A stretch of 64,000 nt of DNA from CAYRIY01 sp964424335 (GTDB lineage Bacteria > Bacillota > Limnochordia > DTU080 > RSA5). The notes beneath the pieces were generated by a model. It saw only the letters and a list, made by a program, of their open reading frames with translations, had not been told where the DNA came from and ran no database searches. Both the position numbers and the translations under genes were made by a program. Positions 51,944 to 60,043 of this stretch are shown one piece after another (positions within the stretch are counted from its first letter, which is position 1; each line of letters starts with the position of its first letter). The stretch is from positions 1 to 64,000 of the forward strand of contig CAYRIY010000006.1 of assembly GCA_964424335.1 (NCBI GenBank), given 5' to 3'.

Positions 51944-52576
51944 TCAACGTTCCCTTTTTCCCGCCCCGTTCCTGCGATCAAAAGAACCCACGCCCACCGC
52001 TTCTTTGACGATGCCGATGATCCGCTCCAAGACGATGAGCGGCGGTTGGTCCGCGTCGACCGTGGCCGGAGCGCGGTCTTTGTAATGGGCAAGCAGCTCG
52101 CCTGCTTCATCTTCGTACACTTGCAGGCGCTGCCTGATGACATCTTCTCTTGCGTCATCAAAGCGATTTGACCGCAATGCCCGCCGCCGGATTCGCTCGA
52201 TCAAGTCGTCTCGCCTTTCGACATCCAGCACGATGACCTTGAGGACGTCCACGTACTCGTCGAGCATTCGAGCCTGTCGGGCGCTTCTGGGGATGCCGTC
52301 GAGGATGAGCACGTCGTCCGCAGGGTTCCACTCGCCGACGGAAGCGAGATCGTGGAGGCGCTTGTGCCAGAGGCGCACCGTGTACTCGTCGGGGACGAGT
52401 TCGCCCCGGGACGAGTATTCGGTGAAGACCCGCCCAAGTTCGCTGCCGGAGTCGAGCGTCCGGAACACGTCGCCGCAAGCGCAGTGAAAAAAACCCGGAA
52501 GACTGCCGAGTACCTTTCCTTGCGTGCCTTTTCCCACACCAGGCGGCCCGATCAGCAGTATGCTTGAGAACTTCAC
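51944..52576 (-). CDS. Adenylate-kinase-like nucleoside monophosphate kinase
   Basis: 210 residues from GTG 52576, with AAGGAGGTC upstream. The P-loop GPPGVGKGTQGKVL is at about 10-23, followed by the NMP-binding region ACGDVFRTLDSGSELG and DDVLILDGIPRSARQARML, where adenylate kinase has DGFPR. The LID segment is short (RALRSNRFDDAREDVIRQRL) and has no zinc-binding cysteines. The enzyme should phosphorylate a nucleoside monophosphate with ATP, but DGIPR and sequence divergence suggest it is not the housekeeping Adk, which is usually in the ribosomal-protein operon. It is translationally close to the ABC exporter genes, an unusual partnership. Confidence 0.8.
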   Translation of the reverse strand: MKFSSILLIGPPGVGKGTQGKVLGSLPGFFHCACGDVFRTLDSGSELGRVFTEYSSRGELVPDEYTVRLWHKRLHDLASVGEWNPADDVLILDGIPRSARQARMLDEYVDVLKVIVLDVERRDDLIERIRRRALRSNRFDDAREDVIRQRLQVYEDEAGELLAHYKDRAPATVDADQPPLIVLERIIGIVKEAVGVGSFDRRNGAGKRER

Positions 52577-52713
52577 GGCAGCCCGACCTCCTTAGAGAAT
52601 CCGTTTAACACGTGTCCCCATCAATTCGTTGGCGTGTGCCTTTATATCGTGCGATCTTTCCTGGACCCGTCGAAGGTTCGCCCGCGACCAGGCGATTCCT
52701 CCAACCGCTTGCC

Positions 52714-53640
52714 TCATTCGAGCGGCGCGCCGGCGCGTGCGTGCGCCTCCCGATAGCCGCTCGGAGTCATCCCCGTGCACGCTTGAAACGCCCTGCGAAA
52801 GGCCCGACTATCGCTGTAACCAAGCGTTGCCGCGATGTGGTCGACCGTATCGTGGGTCGCGATGAGGCGAGCTGCCGCCCGCTGCACCCTCACCCTGCGG
52901 GTAAACTCGCGGACCGTCTGACCGGTCGCGGATCGAAACAGCTTGCTGAAATGACTCGGCGACCAGCCGCACGACTCCGCCAAGGCTTCAAGCGTAGGAC
53001 CCTCGTCTTGAGATCCGTAGATGAGCTGGATCGCGGGCAGGAGTCGCTCCCAGGCGTGCGGCGATGCGTTCATCTCTTGGGCCATACAGTCGCACGCCCG
53101 CCAGATGATAGCAAGGAGCGCGGTCAACAATCCTGAGACGACGGATCGGTATCCGGACGCCTTGCTCTGACACTCGACGAGGAGCGCTTCGATAAGTTGA
53201 TCGACTGAGGATGCGAGCGCAGGCGATGCGCTCATCGACACGCACGGTGGGCGCGTCAAGGCATGGGAGCGGAGAAAGACGCCCATCACTTGAGCGACTT
53301 CGGGAAACGGCAAGACGTGTTCGAGGGCCTGCGCGGTAAACATTACGTTGCGGACGACAAACCCTTCGGCCGATTCGGGCACATACCCGTGCGGAACAGA
53401 CGGATTGATGAGGAGGAGATCGCCCGGTCCGACCCGCTGGCGACTCGTGCCGTAAATATGCACTCCAGCGCCTTTCGTGACGAATGCAACTTCGAAAAAC
53501 TCATGGACGTGCATGTTGATGCGATGTCGAACGTACACCTCGTTCGCCGCGATGCGCTCGTCCGGACGAAAGTGATGGTCACGCCTCAAATGGCTGATAG
53601 ATGCATCGCCGATGCGTTCCCCATCGGGATGGATCGCCAC
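52714..53640 (-). CDS. AraC-family transcriptional regulator
   Basis: 308 residues from GTG 53640, preceded by GGAGGGGAG. An N-terminal cupin (HRINMHVHEFFEVAFVTKGA, GVHIYGTSRQRVGPGDLLLI, NPSVPHGYVPE) is followed by a C-terminal double helix-turn-helix (TLEALAESCGWSPSHFSKLF, RSATGQTVREFTRRVRVQRA, ATLGYSDSRAFRRAFQACTG, TPSGYREAHA). This is the layout of AraC regulators for carbohydrate use in Bacillota. It is divergent from sugar-binding protein 3 (53874), which is therefore its likely target. The cupin histidines suggest a sugar effector. Confidence 0.92.
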   Translation of the reverse strand: MAIHPDGERIGDASISHLRRDHHFRPDERIAANEVYVRHRINMHVHEFFEVAFVTKGAGVHIYGTSRQRVGPGDLLLINPSVPHGYVPESAEGFVVRNVMFTAQALEHVLPFPEVAQVMGVFLRSHALTRPPCVSMSASPALASSVDQLIEALLVECQSKASGYRSVVSGLLTALLAIIWRACDCMAQEMNASPHAWERLLPAIQLIYGSQDEGPTLEALAESCGWSPSHFSKLFRSATGQTVREFTRRVRVQRAAARLIATHDTVDHIAATLGYSDSRAFRRAFQACTGMTPSGYREAHARAGAPLE

Positions 53641-53768
53641 AAGCGCTCCCCTCCGGCCAACGTATTAGCATCAGGCTTCGGCCTTGGTGGACGGTCCCCT
53701 CTTTGCTCGTCGCTGTCATAAGGTGGGCATTCATACTCATTGCGTTGCGCTCGCGCCGTGAGTGGTCG

Positions 53769-53797
53769 TTGACACTTAACACCAAAGAGGGCACAAT
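53769..53797 (+). promoter_or_regulatory. Promoter of sugar-binding protein 3
   Basis: TTGACA (53769-53774) and CACAAT (53792-53797) are 17 bases apart. The start of transcription would be near 53804, ten bases before the palindromic operator at 53814-53839. Confidence 0.65.
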
Positions 53798-53813
53798 AGT
53801 CATAAGTTTCACA

Positions 53814-53839
53814 CGTCACCGTAAGCGCTTACGGTGACG
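53814..53839. promoter_or_regulatory. Perfect 26-bp palindromic operator
   Basis: CGTCACCGTAAGC is followed directly by its reverse complement GCTTACGGTGACG. The core GTAAGCGCTTAC resembles LacI-family/cre sites. Placed immediately downstream of the predicted transcription start of sugar-binding protein 3, it would act as a roadblock or repression site. Confidence 0.8.
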
Positions 53840-53873
53840 ACTATTTACTCACATTCAGAGAGGGCGATTGGAT

Positions 53874-55157
53874 TTGAGAGGCGTAAGGTTGCTCGCATTG
53901 GCATTGGCGTGTGTATGCGGTTCGGCAGTTGTTCCAAATCACGTAGTCGGACAAGTGGTGATCACGGTTTGGTCGCACGATGCGACATTGACTGCCGACG
54001 CGGGCCTTCCGGTCGTCTTGAATGAAGTGATTCCTGCGTTTGAGCGTCTCCACCCGGACATCAAGATCGAGTGGGAACACCTCGGTCGGGAAGACATGCG
54101 CGAGCGGATGGTCGTGGCCACGGCGGGTGGCGCCGGTCCCGACATCATCATTGACGGCAACAACTTGCTGGGATCAAGAGTCGCGACCGGATTGGCAACG
54201 CCGATCGATCATTACCTGGAGACGTGGGAGCTCCATGACCAGGTTGTAACTCCTCATCTGGGGGTGTACCAAGGGAAGACCTACGGCATCCCGTTTGACA
54301 CGAAGGCCGCTCCTTTGGCTTATCGCGTCGACTTCTTCGAGGAATCCGGGCTCGATTCATCTCGACCTCCTCAGACGTGGAGCGAATACTTGGACGCCGC
54401 CAAGAAGATTACGCGCATCAGCGGCGATCAAGTGACGAGGGTTGGCGCCGAGGTTCCCGGGAGCCTTTCTTCTCACGTTCGTTTCTTTAATGTGCTGCTG
54501 CAGCAAAACGGTGGTCAACTGTTGGACGAAACATTAACGAAGGTGGATTTCAACAACGAGTTAGGAGCAGAGACGCTTCGATGGCTGCGTGATCTGGTGC
54601 AGAGCGTAACGCCAATTGGATACGAACTGCCGCAGCTCAGTTATCGAGCGGGTCACGTGGGGATGAGTTTCACTGAGGTATCCATTTCCCGTGTTCTGGC
54701 GCCGGTGCCCGATGTGGCTGAGGCAACGGCCGTCGCACTTCCGCTGATGAAGGGAGACGGACTCACCCGCCGGGTCGCGTCGGGCGGCGGAACTGGGATC
54801 TCCATTTCGGATCATTCAGCGCACAAGGACGAGGCGTGGACGTTCGTCTCATTCTTAATGAATATCGAGAACCAAATCGCGATTCATGCTGCCCAGGAGT
54901 CGCTGCCCACGCTGCGAGACGCGATTCTCCATCGAGCATTCTCGACTAACCACCTGGCAGTTGGCATGAGCGAGGCGGCGCCGTACATCCTTGAGTTTGA
55001 ACGGGGAGAAAGCGTTCCGGAATATGATGACGTCCGCAACGCGATCGGAACGCAGTTTCGGTCGGCTTTCGCCGGTGAGATTTCGGTGGAAGAAGCCCTG
55101 ATGCAAGCCGAACAAGCATGGGCGCCGGCGATCGCCAACCGTGTAAACGCTCAGTAA
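53874..55157 (+). CDS. ABC sugar transporter substrate-binding protein (orphan 3)
   Basis: 427 residues from TTG 53874, nine bases after GAGAGGG; the TTG at 53868 is too close to that site. The N-terminal hydrophobic segment RGVRLLALALACVCGSAVV has two cysteines but no good lipobox. The mature protein begins near VVITVWSHDATL and follows the family-1 solute-binding layout: FERLHPDIKIEWEHLGREDM, GGAGPDIIIDGNNLLGSRVA, GIPFDTKAAPLAYRVDFFEE and DEAWTFVSFLMNIENQ. Base composition is somewhat more A/T-rich than in the neighbours. It is divergent from the AraC regulator and has no permease partner. Confidence 0.9.
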   Translation: MRGVRLLALALACVCGSAVVPNHVVGQVVITVWSHDATLTADAGLPVVLNEVIPAFERLHPDIKIEWEHLGREDMRERMVVATAGGAGPDIIIDGNNLLGSRVATGLATPIDHYLETWELHDQVVTPHLGVYQGKTYGIPFDTKAAPLAYRVDFFEESGLDSSRPPQTWSEYLDAAKKITRISGDQVTRVGAEVPGSLSSHVRFFNVLLQQNGGQLLDETLTKVDFNNELGAETLRWLRDLVQSVTPIGYELPQLSYRAGHVGMSFTEVSISRVLAPVPDVAEATAVALPLMKGDGLTRRVASGGGTGISISDHSAHKDEAWTFVSFLMNIENQIAIHAAQESLPTLRDAILHRAFSTNHLAVGMSEAAPYILEFERGESVPEYDDVRNAIGTQFRSAFAGEISVEEALMQAEQAWAPAIANRVNAQ

Positions 55158-55163
55158 CAGTAC

Positions 55164-55203
55164 GAGGAGGGCGGTTGCTTCGGCATATACCGCCCTCTTC
55201 CTC
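55164..55203 (+). terminator. Terminator-like hairpin after sugar-binding protein 3
   Basis: GAGGAGGGCGGT (55164-55175) pairs with ACCGCCCTC-TTCCTC (55189-55203) with one bulge. It begins seven bases after the stop codon. No clean T-run follows, so efficiency is uncertain. Confidence 0.6.
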
Positions 55204-55225
55204 ATAGCGTTTCCGCTTTCAGCGC

Positions 55226-55257
55226 CTCCAGAAACCAACTTCTCCAGAAACCAACTT
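55226..55257. repeat. 16-bp tandem duplication
   Basis: CTCCAGAAACCAACTT occurs twice head to tail (55226-55241, 55242-55257) in the gap between sugar-binding protein 3 and the sulfatase. It looks like a recent replication-slippage event. Confidence 0.8.
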
Positions 55258-55341
55258 CTAAAGAATAGGATTTCCAGTCGGTTGGCTCGCGAGCAAAGAG
55301 GGCTCCGGGAAGATTGCGGCGAAGGAGTATCGCATACCGAG

Positions 55342-55355
55342 TTGTAACGTTTCAA
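55342..55355. promoter_or_regulatory. TTGTAACGTT operator upstream of the sulfatase
   Basis: TTGTAACGTTTCAA matches, at 13 of 14 positions, the perfect palindrome TTGTAACGTTACAA found upstream of sugar-binding protein 4 (58249-58262). It lies 82 bases before the sulfatase start. Confidence 0.55.
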
Positions 55356-55436
55356 GTCGCCACTTGCGTCGTTCGAGGAGCGTGCACATGCTTGCGCGCT
55401 CCATGGCGGCCGAAACGCGAAATGGAGCGATCTGCC

Positions 55437-56801
55437 ATGCCGAATTTCGTTCTTTTTATGTCCGACGAGCACAACCCCAAGATCTCTTCGGTCTACGGAC
55501 ATCCGTTCGTACGAACGCCGAATATGGAGCGGCTGGCGGCGATGGGCACGGTCTACCGGAACGCATACTGCCCGTCGCCGCTCTGCGTCCCATCGCGGTC
55601 CGCGCTCATGGCCGGGCGGCACGTACACGAGATTCGCGCCTTCAACAACTGTAAGGTCATTCCCGCCGATCACCCTTCGTATGGCGGAGTGATGGCCGAG
55701 CAAGGAGTGCATACGACGTGGGTCGGGAGCCACTCAAACCTTTACAAGGACCCATTTGAACTCGGTTTTAGCGAAATGCTCCTCGTCGAAAGACAACGCC
55801 TAAACCTCTCGACCGAATTTGACCGGCGCCCCTTACCCAAACGGCGTCCGGGCGCGCTCAAACCCGAATACGGGCCTCGTGACGACGCTTGGGCCTCCTC
55901 CATCAGGCAGGTGGATCGCGCCGTCGAATGGCTGCTCGAGACCGCCCCGAAACTCGACGTTCCCTGGACCCTCACCGTGAACGTTCATCCGCCCCACCCT
56001 CCTTTGTGGGCGCTGCCCGAGTACTGGGCGATGTACGACGGCCTTGCCGACCTGCCCCAACACGGGCCTGACGAGGCCTCGGCCAAGCATCCTTACGCCA
56101 TGTCGCTCAGAGAGTACTACGCCACCGACGAGTGTTCGCCGGAGCAGGCGATGGGAATGAGACAAGGCTACTACGCCTCGGTCACGTACGTCGACCACGA
56201 GCTCGGCCGCGTTTTGGACGCTCTCGAACGAGCCGGATTGACCAAGGATACGGTCGTAGCCTACACGGCGGACCACGGAGAGATGCTCGGCAAGTTTGGG
56301 ATGTGGTGGAAATCGAGCATGTACGAAGACTCGGTGCGCATTCCAATGATCGCGGCAGGCCCCGGATTTGAAAAGGGCGAGCAGGTCGAGACCCCGGTGA
56401 GCCTCCTCGACTTGCAGGCCTCGATCTTCCATGCGGTCGGAGCGAAGCGCCCATCCCACTGGCATGGCGAGCCGCTGCAGGAGATCCCAAATGAGGACCC
56501 GAGTCGAGTTGTGTTTTCTCAATATCACGGACACGGAGTGCCCTCGGGGGCGTTTATGGTTCGCCAAGGAGATTGGAAGCTCATCTACAACATGGCCGCG
56601 CCGCACCAGCTCTTCAACCTTCGAACCGATCCGGAGGAGCTCGAAAACTTGTGGGACCGTGAGCCCGAAATGGCCGACAACCTCGAAAAAGCGCTGCGTG
56701 AGATCTGCAATCCCGAAAAGGTAAATCAGGAGGCACACGAGCACGAAGCGCGCCAGCTCGCAACCATCGAAGCGATTAAGGCTGCAAACGACGCCCGTTA
56801 A
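55437..56801 (+). CDS. Sulfatase (Cys-type, formylglycine-dependent)
   Basis: 454 residues from ATG 55437 (TGGAGCG upstream); the longer frame from 55314 has no supporting features. The protein opens PNFVLFMSDEHNPKISSVYG, with the calcium-binding DE pair, and the active-site motif CVPSR (Cys50-Arg54, in PLCVPSRSALMAGRH) shows that Cys50 should be converted to formylglycine by an anSME or FGE. Other sulfatase blocks are VTYVDHELGRVLDALERAGL and VVAYTADHGEMLGKFGMWWK. There is no signal peptide, so it works in the cytoplasm on an imported sulfated or phosphonylated compound. A choline-sulfatase/N-sulfoglucosamine type is likely, but substrate is not fixed. It shares an operator with sugar-binding protein 4. 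Confidence 0.9.
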   Translation: MPNFVLFMSDEHNPKISSVYGHPFVRTPNMERLAAMGTVYRNAYCPSPLCVPSRSALMAGRHVHEIRAFNNCKVIPADHPSYGGVMAEQGVHTTWVGSHSNLYKDPFELGFSEMLLVERQRLNLSTEFDRRPLPKRRPGALKPEYGPRDDAWASSIRQVDRAVEWLLETAPKLDVPWTLTVNVHPPHPPLWALPEYWAMYDGLADLPQHGPDEASAKHPYAMSLREYYATDECSPEQAMGMRQGYYASVTYVDHELGRVLDALERAGLTKDTVVAYTADHGEMLGKFGMWWKSSMYEDSVRIPMIAAGPGFEKGEQVETPVSLLDLQASIFHAVGAKRPSHWHGEPLQEIPNEDPSRVVFSQYHGHGVPSGAFMVRQGDWKLIYNMAAPHQLFNLRTDPEELENLWDREPEMADNLEKALREICNPEKVNQEAHEHEARQLATIEAIKAANDAR

Positions 56802-56836
56802 GGTTTAACCACCTCATCCAACATCGACGCAAAAGT

Positions 56837-56867
56837 GGCCGTCTCAACCTTTTTACGGTGGACGGCC
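56837..56867. terminator. Bidirectional terminator between convergent genes
   Basis: GGCCGTC (56837-56843) pairs with GACGGCC (56861-56867) around an inner ACC/GGT pairing. TCTTT follows on the + strand, and AAAAG precedes it, giving CTTTT on the - strand. It separates the sulfatase from the convergent sugar-binding gene. Confidence 0.65.
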
Positions 56868-56913
56868 TCTTTCGCACTACTCTTTCGCACTATTTGTAGG
56901 AAGGCTCTTCGAA

Positions 56914-58218
56914 CTAAACGCCGGCCTCACACTGGGCCTGGAAAATGCGGCGAGCGTCGATCAACGCCGATCTTGCGTCGCCGTCCCCAATCGCAGCATT
57001 GGTCAAGGCTCCTCCGAGCAACCGATCGAGATCGCCCGTGGTCACGCCCACGCAACGCTGTGCAAAAGGCATGCCGGCGTTTGCAACTTCGGCCACGACG
57101 CCCCAGTACGGGTGCGTCTCGAGGTACGCGGGGTTGAGGTTTTGCTCAGGATTTGATGACATGCGCCCTTGCTGCATGATAAACCAGGCGCCCCCTTGCT
57201 CGGCGATCGAAAGCCACTTGAGCAGCTCCCAAGCGAGCTCGGGATGCTTGGTGTCGCTCGAAATGCCCCAGCCCCAACCCGGTACGAGCACCGAGCGGAG
57301 CGGCTCGCCATCCGGAGCGGGAAGCGGCGACATCGCCATTTCGATTTCGGGGTTTCCTTGGGAGAAAATAAACCAGTCCCCGTCGATGCCCATGTACATC
57401 GCTACCTCTTCATTCTCAAACGGCGGCCGTCCCTCCCCGGCGCCAGACGGGTGCACAGGGCCCAGGCCGGCTTGGAAATCGAGCATCCACTCCGCCACGC
57501 TCACGATGCGATCGATGTCCGGTAGCGCCGTCGTGCTGGCCGGGTTGAAAAGCTGCGTCCCCCACTGCTCGACCAAGGTCTCGAGCAGTCGATAGTTTCT
57601 ATTGTTGTTGTTGGTCACGATGTCGATGCCTCGCTGGGTATACGCGCCGTCTCCCGACATCCGCGTGAGCAGGCGGGCGGCCCGCTCCCACTCGGAGTGG
57701 GTCTTGGGCGGGTTGTTGGCGTCAAGACCCGCTTCCCAAAAGAGCCGAGTGTTGTAGTACATCAGGTGGCGCCCGAGATTGATCGTCATGGGTAGGAAGT
57801 ACGTTTTCCCGTCCGCAACGATCGCCTCGGCGATGCTCGGGTAGATCATCGAGTCAAACGTGAGCCCGTCGGCTTTCGCAAAGTCGTCAAGGGCGAGCAG
57901 GTTGCCTTGCCTACCCCGTGATGGACCGGACTCCCAGTTGACCATTGCGATGTCCGGCCCGACGCCGGCGGCCCAAGCAGCGATCAGCTTTTGATTGAGC
58001 GTCCCACCCACCTCATAGTCGACGATTTCCACACCTGGATGCAACGCTTCGAATCGGTCGAGCACTTCCCGAAGCAGAGGATGGCGATCTCCGCTCCAGC
58101 GGTGCATGACTTCCAACGTGATTTTCTCTTCTGCAGCCGACGCCGAGGCAAACACGCCGATCAGCATCATAACCGCCGCTACTGGAACAAACCATCTGTA
58201 ACCTTTGGACCAATTCAT
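56914..58218 (-). CDS. ABC sugar transporter substrate-binding protein (orphan 4)
   Basis: 434 residues; ATG 58218 is preceded by AAAGGAGG. The signal sequence YRWFVPVAAVMMLIGVFASA with ASA-AEE is cleavable by signal peptidase I and has no lipobox. Mature features are those of family-1 solute-binding proteins: LEVMHRWSGDRHPLLREVLD, FEALHPGVEIVDYEVGGTLN, GVGPDIAMVNWESGPSRGRQ, MTINLGRHLMYYNTRLFWEA and WELLKWLSIAEQGGAWFIMQ. It is downstream of FAD oxidoreductase and isomerase genes on the same strand but has its own operator. No permease genes are in the window. Confidence 0.9.
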   Translation of the reverse strand: MNWSKGYRWFVPVAAVMMLIGVFASASAAEEKITLEVMHRWSGDRHPLLREVLDRFEALHPGVEIVDYEVGGTLNQKLIAAWAAGVGPDIAMVNWESGPSRGRQGNLLALDDFAKADGLTFDSMIYPSIAEAIVADGKTYFLPMTINLGRHLMYYNTRLFWEAGLDANNPPKTHSEWERAARLLTRMSGDGAYTQRGIDIVTNNNNRNYRLLETLVEQWGTQLFNPASTTALPDIDRIVSVAEWMLDFQAGLGPVHPSGAGEGRPPFENEEVAMYMGIDGDWFIFSQGNPEIEMAMSPLPAPDGEPLRSVLVPGWGWGISSDTKHPELAWELLKWLSIAEQGGAWFIMQQGRMSSNPEQNLNPAYLETHPYWGVVAEVANAGMPFAQRCVGVTTGDLDRLLGGALTNAAIGDGDARSALIDARRIFQAQCEAGV

Positions 58219-58248
58219 CTGCTAGACAACCTCCTTTGTATCAATGGA

Positions 58249-58262
58249 TTGTAACGTTACAA
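58249..58262. promoter_or_regulatory. Perfect TTGTAACGTTACAA operator
   Basis: A 14-bp perfect palindrome lies 31 bases upstream of the start codon of sugar-binding protein 4, just before its ribosome site, as expected for repression. A -10-like GATATA lies about 22 bases further upstream on the - strand. A near-identical site precedes the sulfatase. Confidence 0.7.
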
Positions 58263-58416
58263 CTACGATTGAGTTCGTCCCTATATCATCCCTTCCTTCC
58301 TGATGACGCAAGTGTACACACATTTTTCACTCGCGCCAAACTCATGACAAATGCGCAAATACGCTTTGTAGCTCGAATTATGCCTGCGCATGCTCACAAG
58401 GCGCAGATTGCAACGA

Positions 58417-58453
58417 TTTCATCGACGGTGAGAGATGTTCACCGTCGATGAAA
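58417..58453. terminator. 15-bp perfect inverted repeat, terminator or operator
   Basis: TTTCATCGACGGTGA (58417-58431) and its exact complement (58439-58453) flank a 7-base loop. It lies 21 bases after the stop of the FAD oxidoreductase and upstream of the next promoter. No long T-run follows, so it may instead be an operator for sugar-binding protein 4. Confidence 0.6.
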
Positions 58454-58473
58454 CCGTAGGCGCGCTTTGAGCG

Positions 58474-59952
58474 TCAGGCGGTAGATCCGGCAGAAGCTTG
58501 AGGAACGGTGATGCGGGCGCCTTGAGCCAACAGGAGTTGCTGCAAGGCCCGCGTCGAAACCTCTCGCACGTCCTTGTGGCGCTCCTTAAATGCAATCGCG
58601 GCGGCGGCCCCACCCGCATGACCAAGCGCCATGCCGATCGGCATGACACGGATGGCCGCCATCGCCTCGTGGGTTGCAGAGATGCAGCGCCCCACGACGA
58701 GGAGGTTGGCAACGCCAAGCGGCACGAGAGATCGATAGGGAATGTCGTACGTGTCTTTGGGATGCTCGAGCGTGCAGTCCGGGCCGTTGGGGTGATGCAA
58801 GTCGATCGGATAGCTCGCAACGGTGATGCAGTCGTCGAATCTGCGGCTCTCCAGGATATCGTCACGATCGAGGATGTACTCGCCGATGATCCGGCGGGTC
58901 TCCCGGATGCCCAGGCGATGCGCCGTGTCGATGACGTACGCATCCTCAAACCCCGGGATGTACTCCCTCAAAAACTTCTCAACCACCCACACGTCCTTGC
59001 GTGCCTGCATTTCACCCCGACTGAGGTCCTCTGCGTCCGTGGCGTCGATCAACACGCGGGTCATGTTGACGGCAACTTCGCCCGGGCGAGGCTGGGTGAT
59101 AAAGATGACCCGGTTGTTGTGCAAGGGGAAGTCGCCGGCCGCCTTCGCCTCTTCGAGCACCTCCCGCATGCCGACGACGATGAAGTTGTCGGTGCGCACG
59201 TAATGTTCCGCGGGAATCAAGTCACAACCAAAGCGCTGAGGGTCGGCGGCGATCGCGAGCCGCGTCTTGGCAATGTCGACGCCGCTCATGCGAAACATCA
59301 GCGTGGCCGGCTGCATCTGCCCGTGGGCGTTCCCCTTCTCCCAGGTCGCTCCCGCCAAGTAGGCCACATCGCCATCGCCCGTGCCGTCGATGAACCATTC
59401 GCCGGCCACGGCGCTTCTGCCGGACTTGTTCTCGATCAAGAGGTGCGTGATGCGGCGCCGCCCTCCGCCTTGCTCACCTGCAGCCTTGGGGCCTGGCGGC
59501 GTATCGAGTTCCCCCTCGACGGCAACGGACTGCACGTCGACGACGAGGCTGTGCAAGAGGACGTCGACGCCGGCCTTCTCCAACTCTTCGATGACGACGC
59601 GCTTGAAAATCTCGGGATCGACGGGCGCGTAGCTGATGTGGAGCGGGTCGCAACCGTGTCCCACGCATCCGCCGAGCTCGATGACTCGATCGATGATCTC
59701 TTTGCCGATCCCCTTGATCACTTCGTTTCCCTGCTGGTCGAGGAAGGAGAGGAGCGGCAGATATATGGTGGCGTTGCCCCCGCAGAAGGCGTACCGCTCG
59801 ATGAGCAGCGTGCGGGCGCCGCTTCGGGCAGCCGCGATCGCCGCGCAAAGCCCCGATGTGCCGCCACCTGCGACCACGACGTCGTAGGCGTGACGGACGG
59901 GCGTTTGCCGGGCCGGCTCGTTGATCCAGGCTTCGATTTGTTCCGGGTTCAT
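58474..59952 (-). CDS. FAD-dependent oxidoreductase
   Basis: 492 residues from ATG 59952, preceded by AGGAGGATT; the longer frame overlaps the isomerase gene. The Rossmann FAD motif VVVAGGGTSGLCAAIAAARS with the acidic end LLIERYAFCGGNAT is near residues 25-60. WFIDGTGDGDVAYLAGA is the second FAD-contact motif, and VVGRCISATHEAMAAIRVMP closes the domain. This is the FAD_oxidored (PF12831) type often found in Bacillota sugar-catabolic clusters. It may oxidise a sugar, sugar acid or polyol; the substrate is unknown. It is the third gene of a - strand run from ribulokinase, with 91 bases after the isomerase gene. Confidence 0.88.
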   Translation of the reverse strand: MNPEQIEAWINEPARQTPVRHAYDVVVAGGGTSGLCAAIAAARSGARTLLIERYAFCGGNATIYLPLLSFLDQQGNEVIKGIGKEIIDRVIELGGCVGHGCDPLHISYAPVDPEIFKRVVIEELEKAGVDVLLHSLVVDVQSVAVEGELDTPPGPKAAGEQGGGRRRITHLLIENKSGRSAVAGEWFIDGTGDGDVAYLAGATWEKGNAHGQMQPATLMFRMSGVDIAKTRLAIAADPQRFGCDLIPAEHYVRTDNFIVVGMREVLEEAKAAGDFPLHNNRVIFITQPRPGEVAVNMTRVLIDATDAEDLSRGEMQARKDVWVVEKFLREYIPGFEDAYVIDTAHRLGIRETRRIIGEYILDRDDILESRRFDDCITVASYPIDLHHPNGPDCTLEHPKDTYDIPYRSLVPLGVANLLVVGRCISATHEAMAAIRVMPIGMALGHAGGAAAAIAFKERHKDVREVSTRALQQLLLAQGARITVPQASAGSTA

Positions 59953-60043
59953 CTGGTCGTGAATCCTCCTATGCACTTTCCCCCAGGCGCTGTACATCCA
60001 CGTGTCGCCCGTGGACACCATCAGGGCATGGCGCGGCCCGGAT

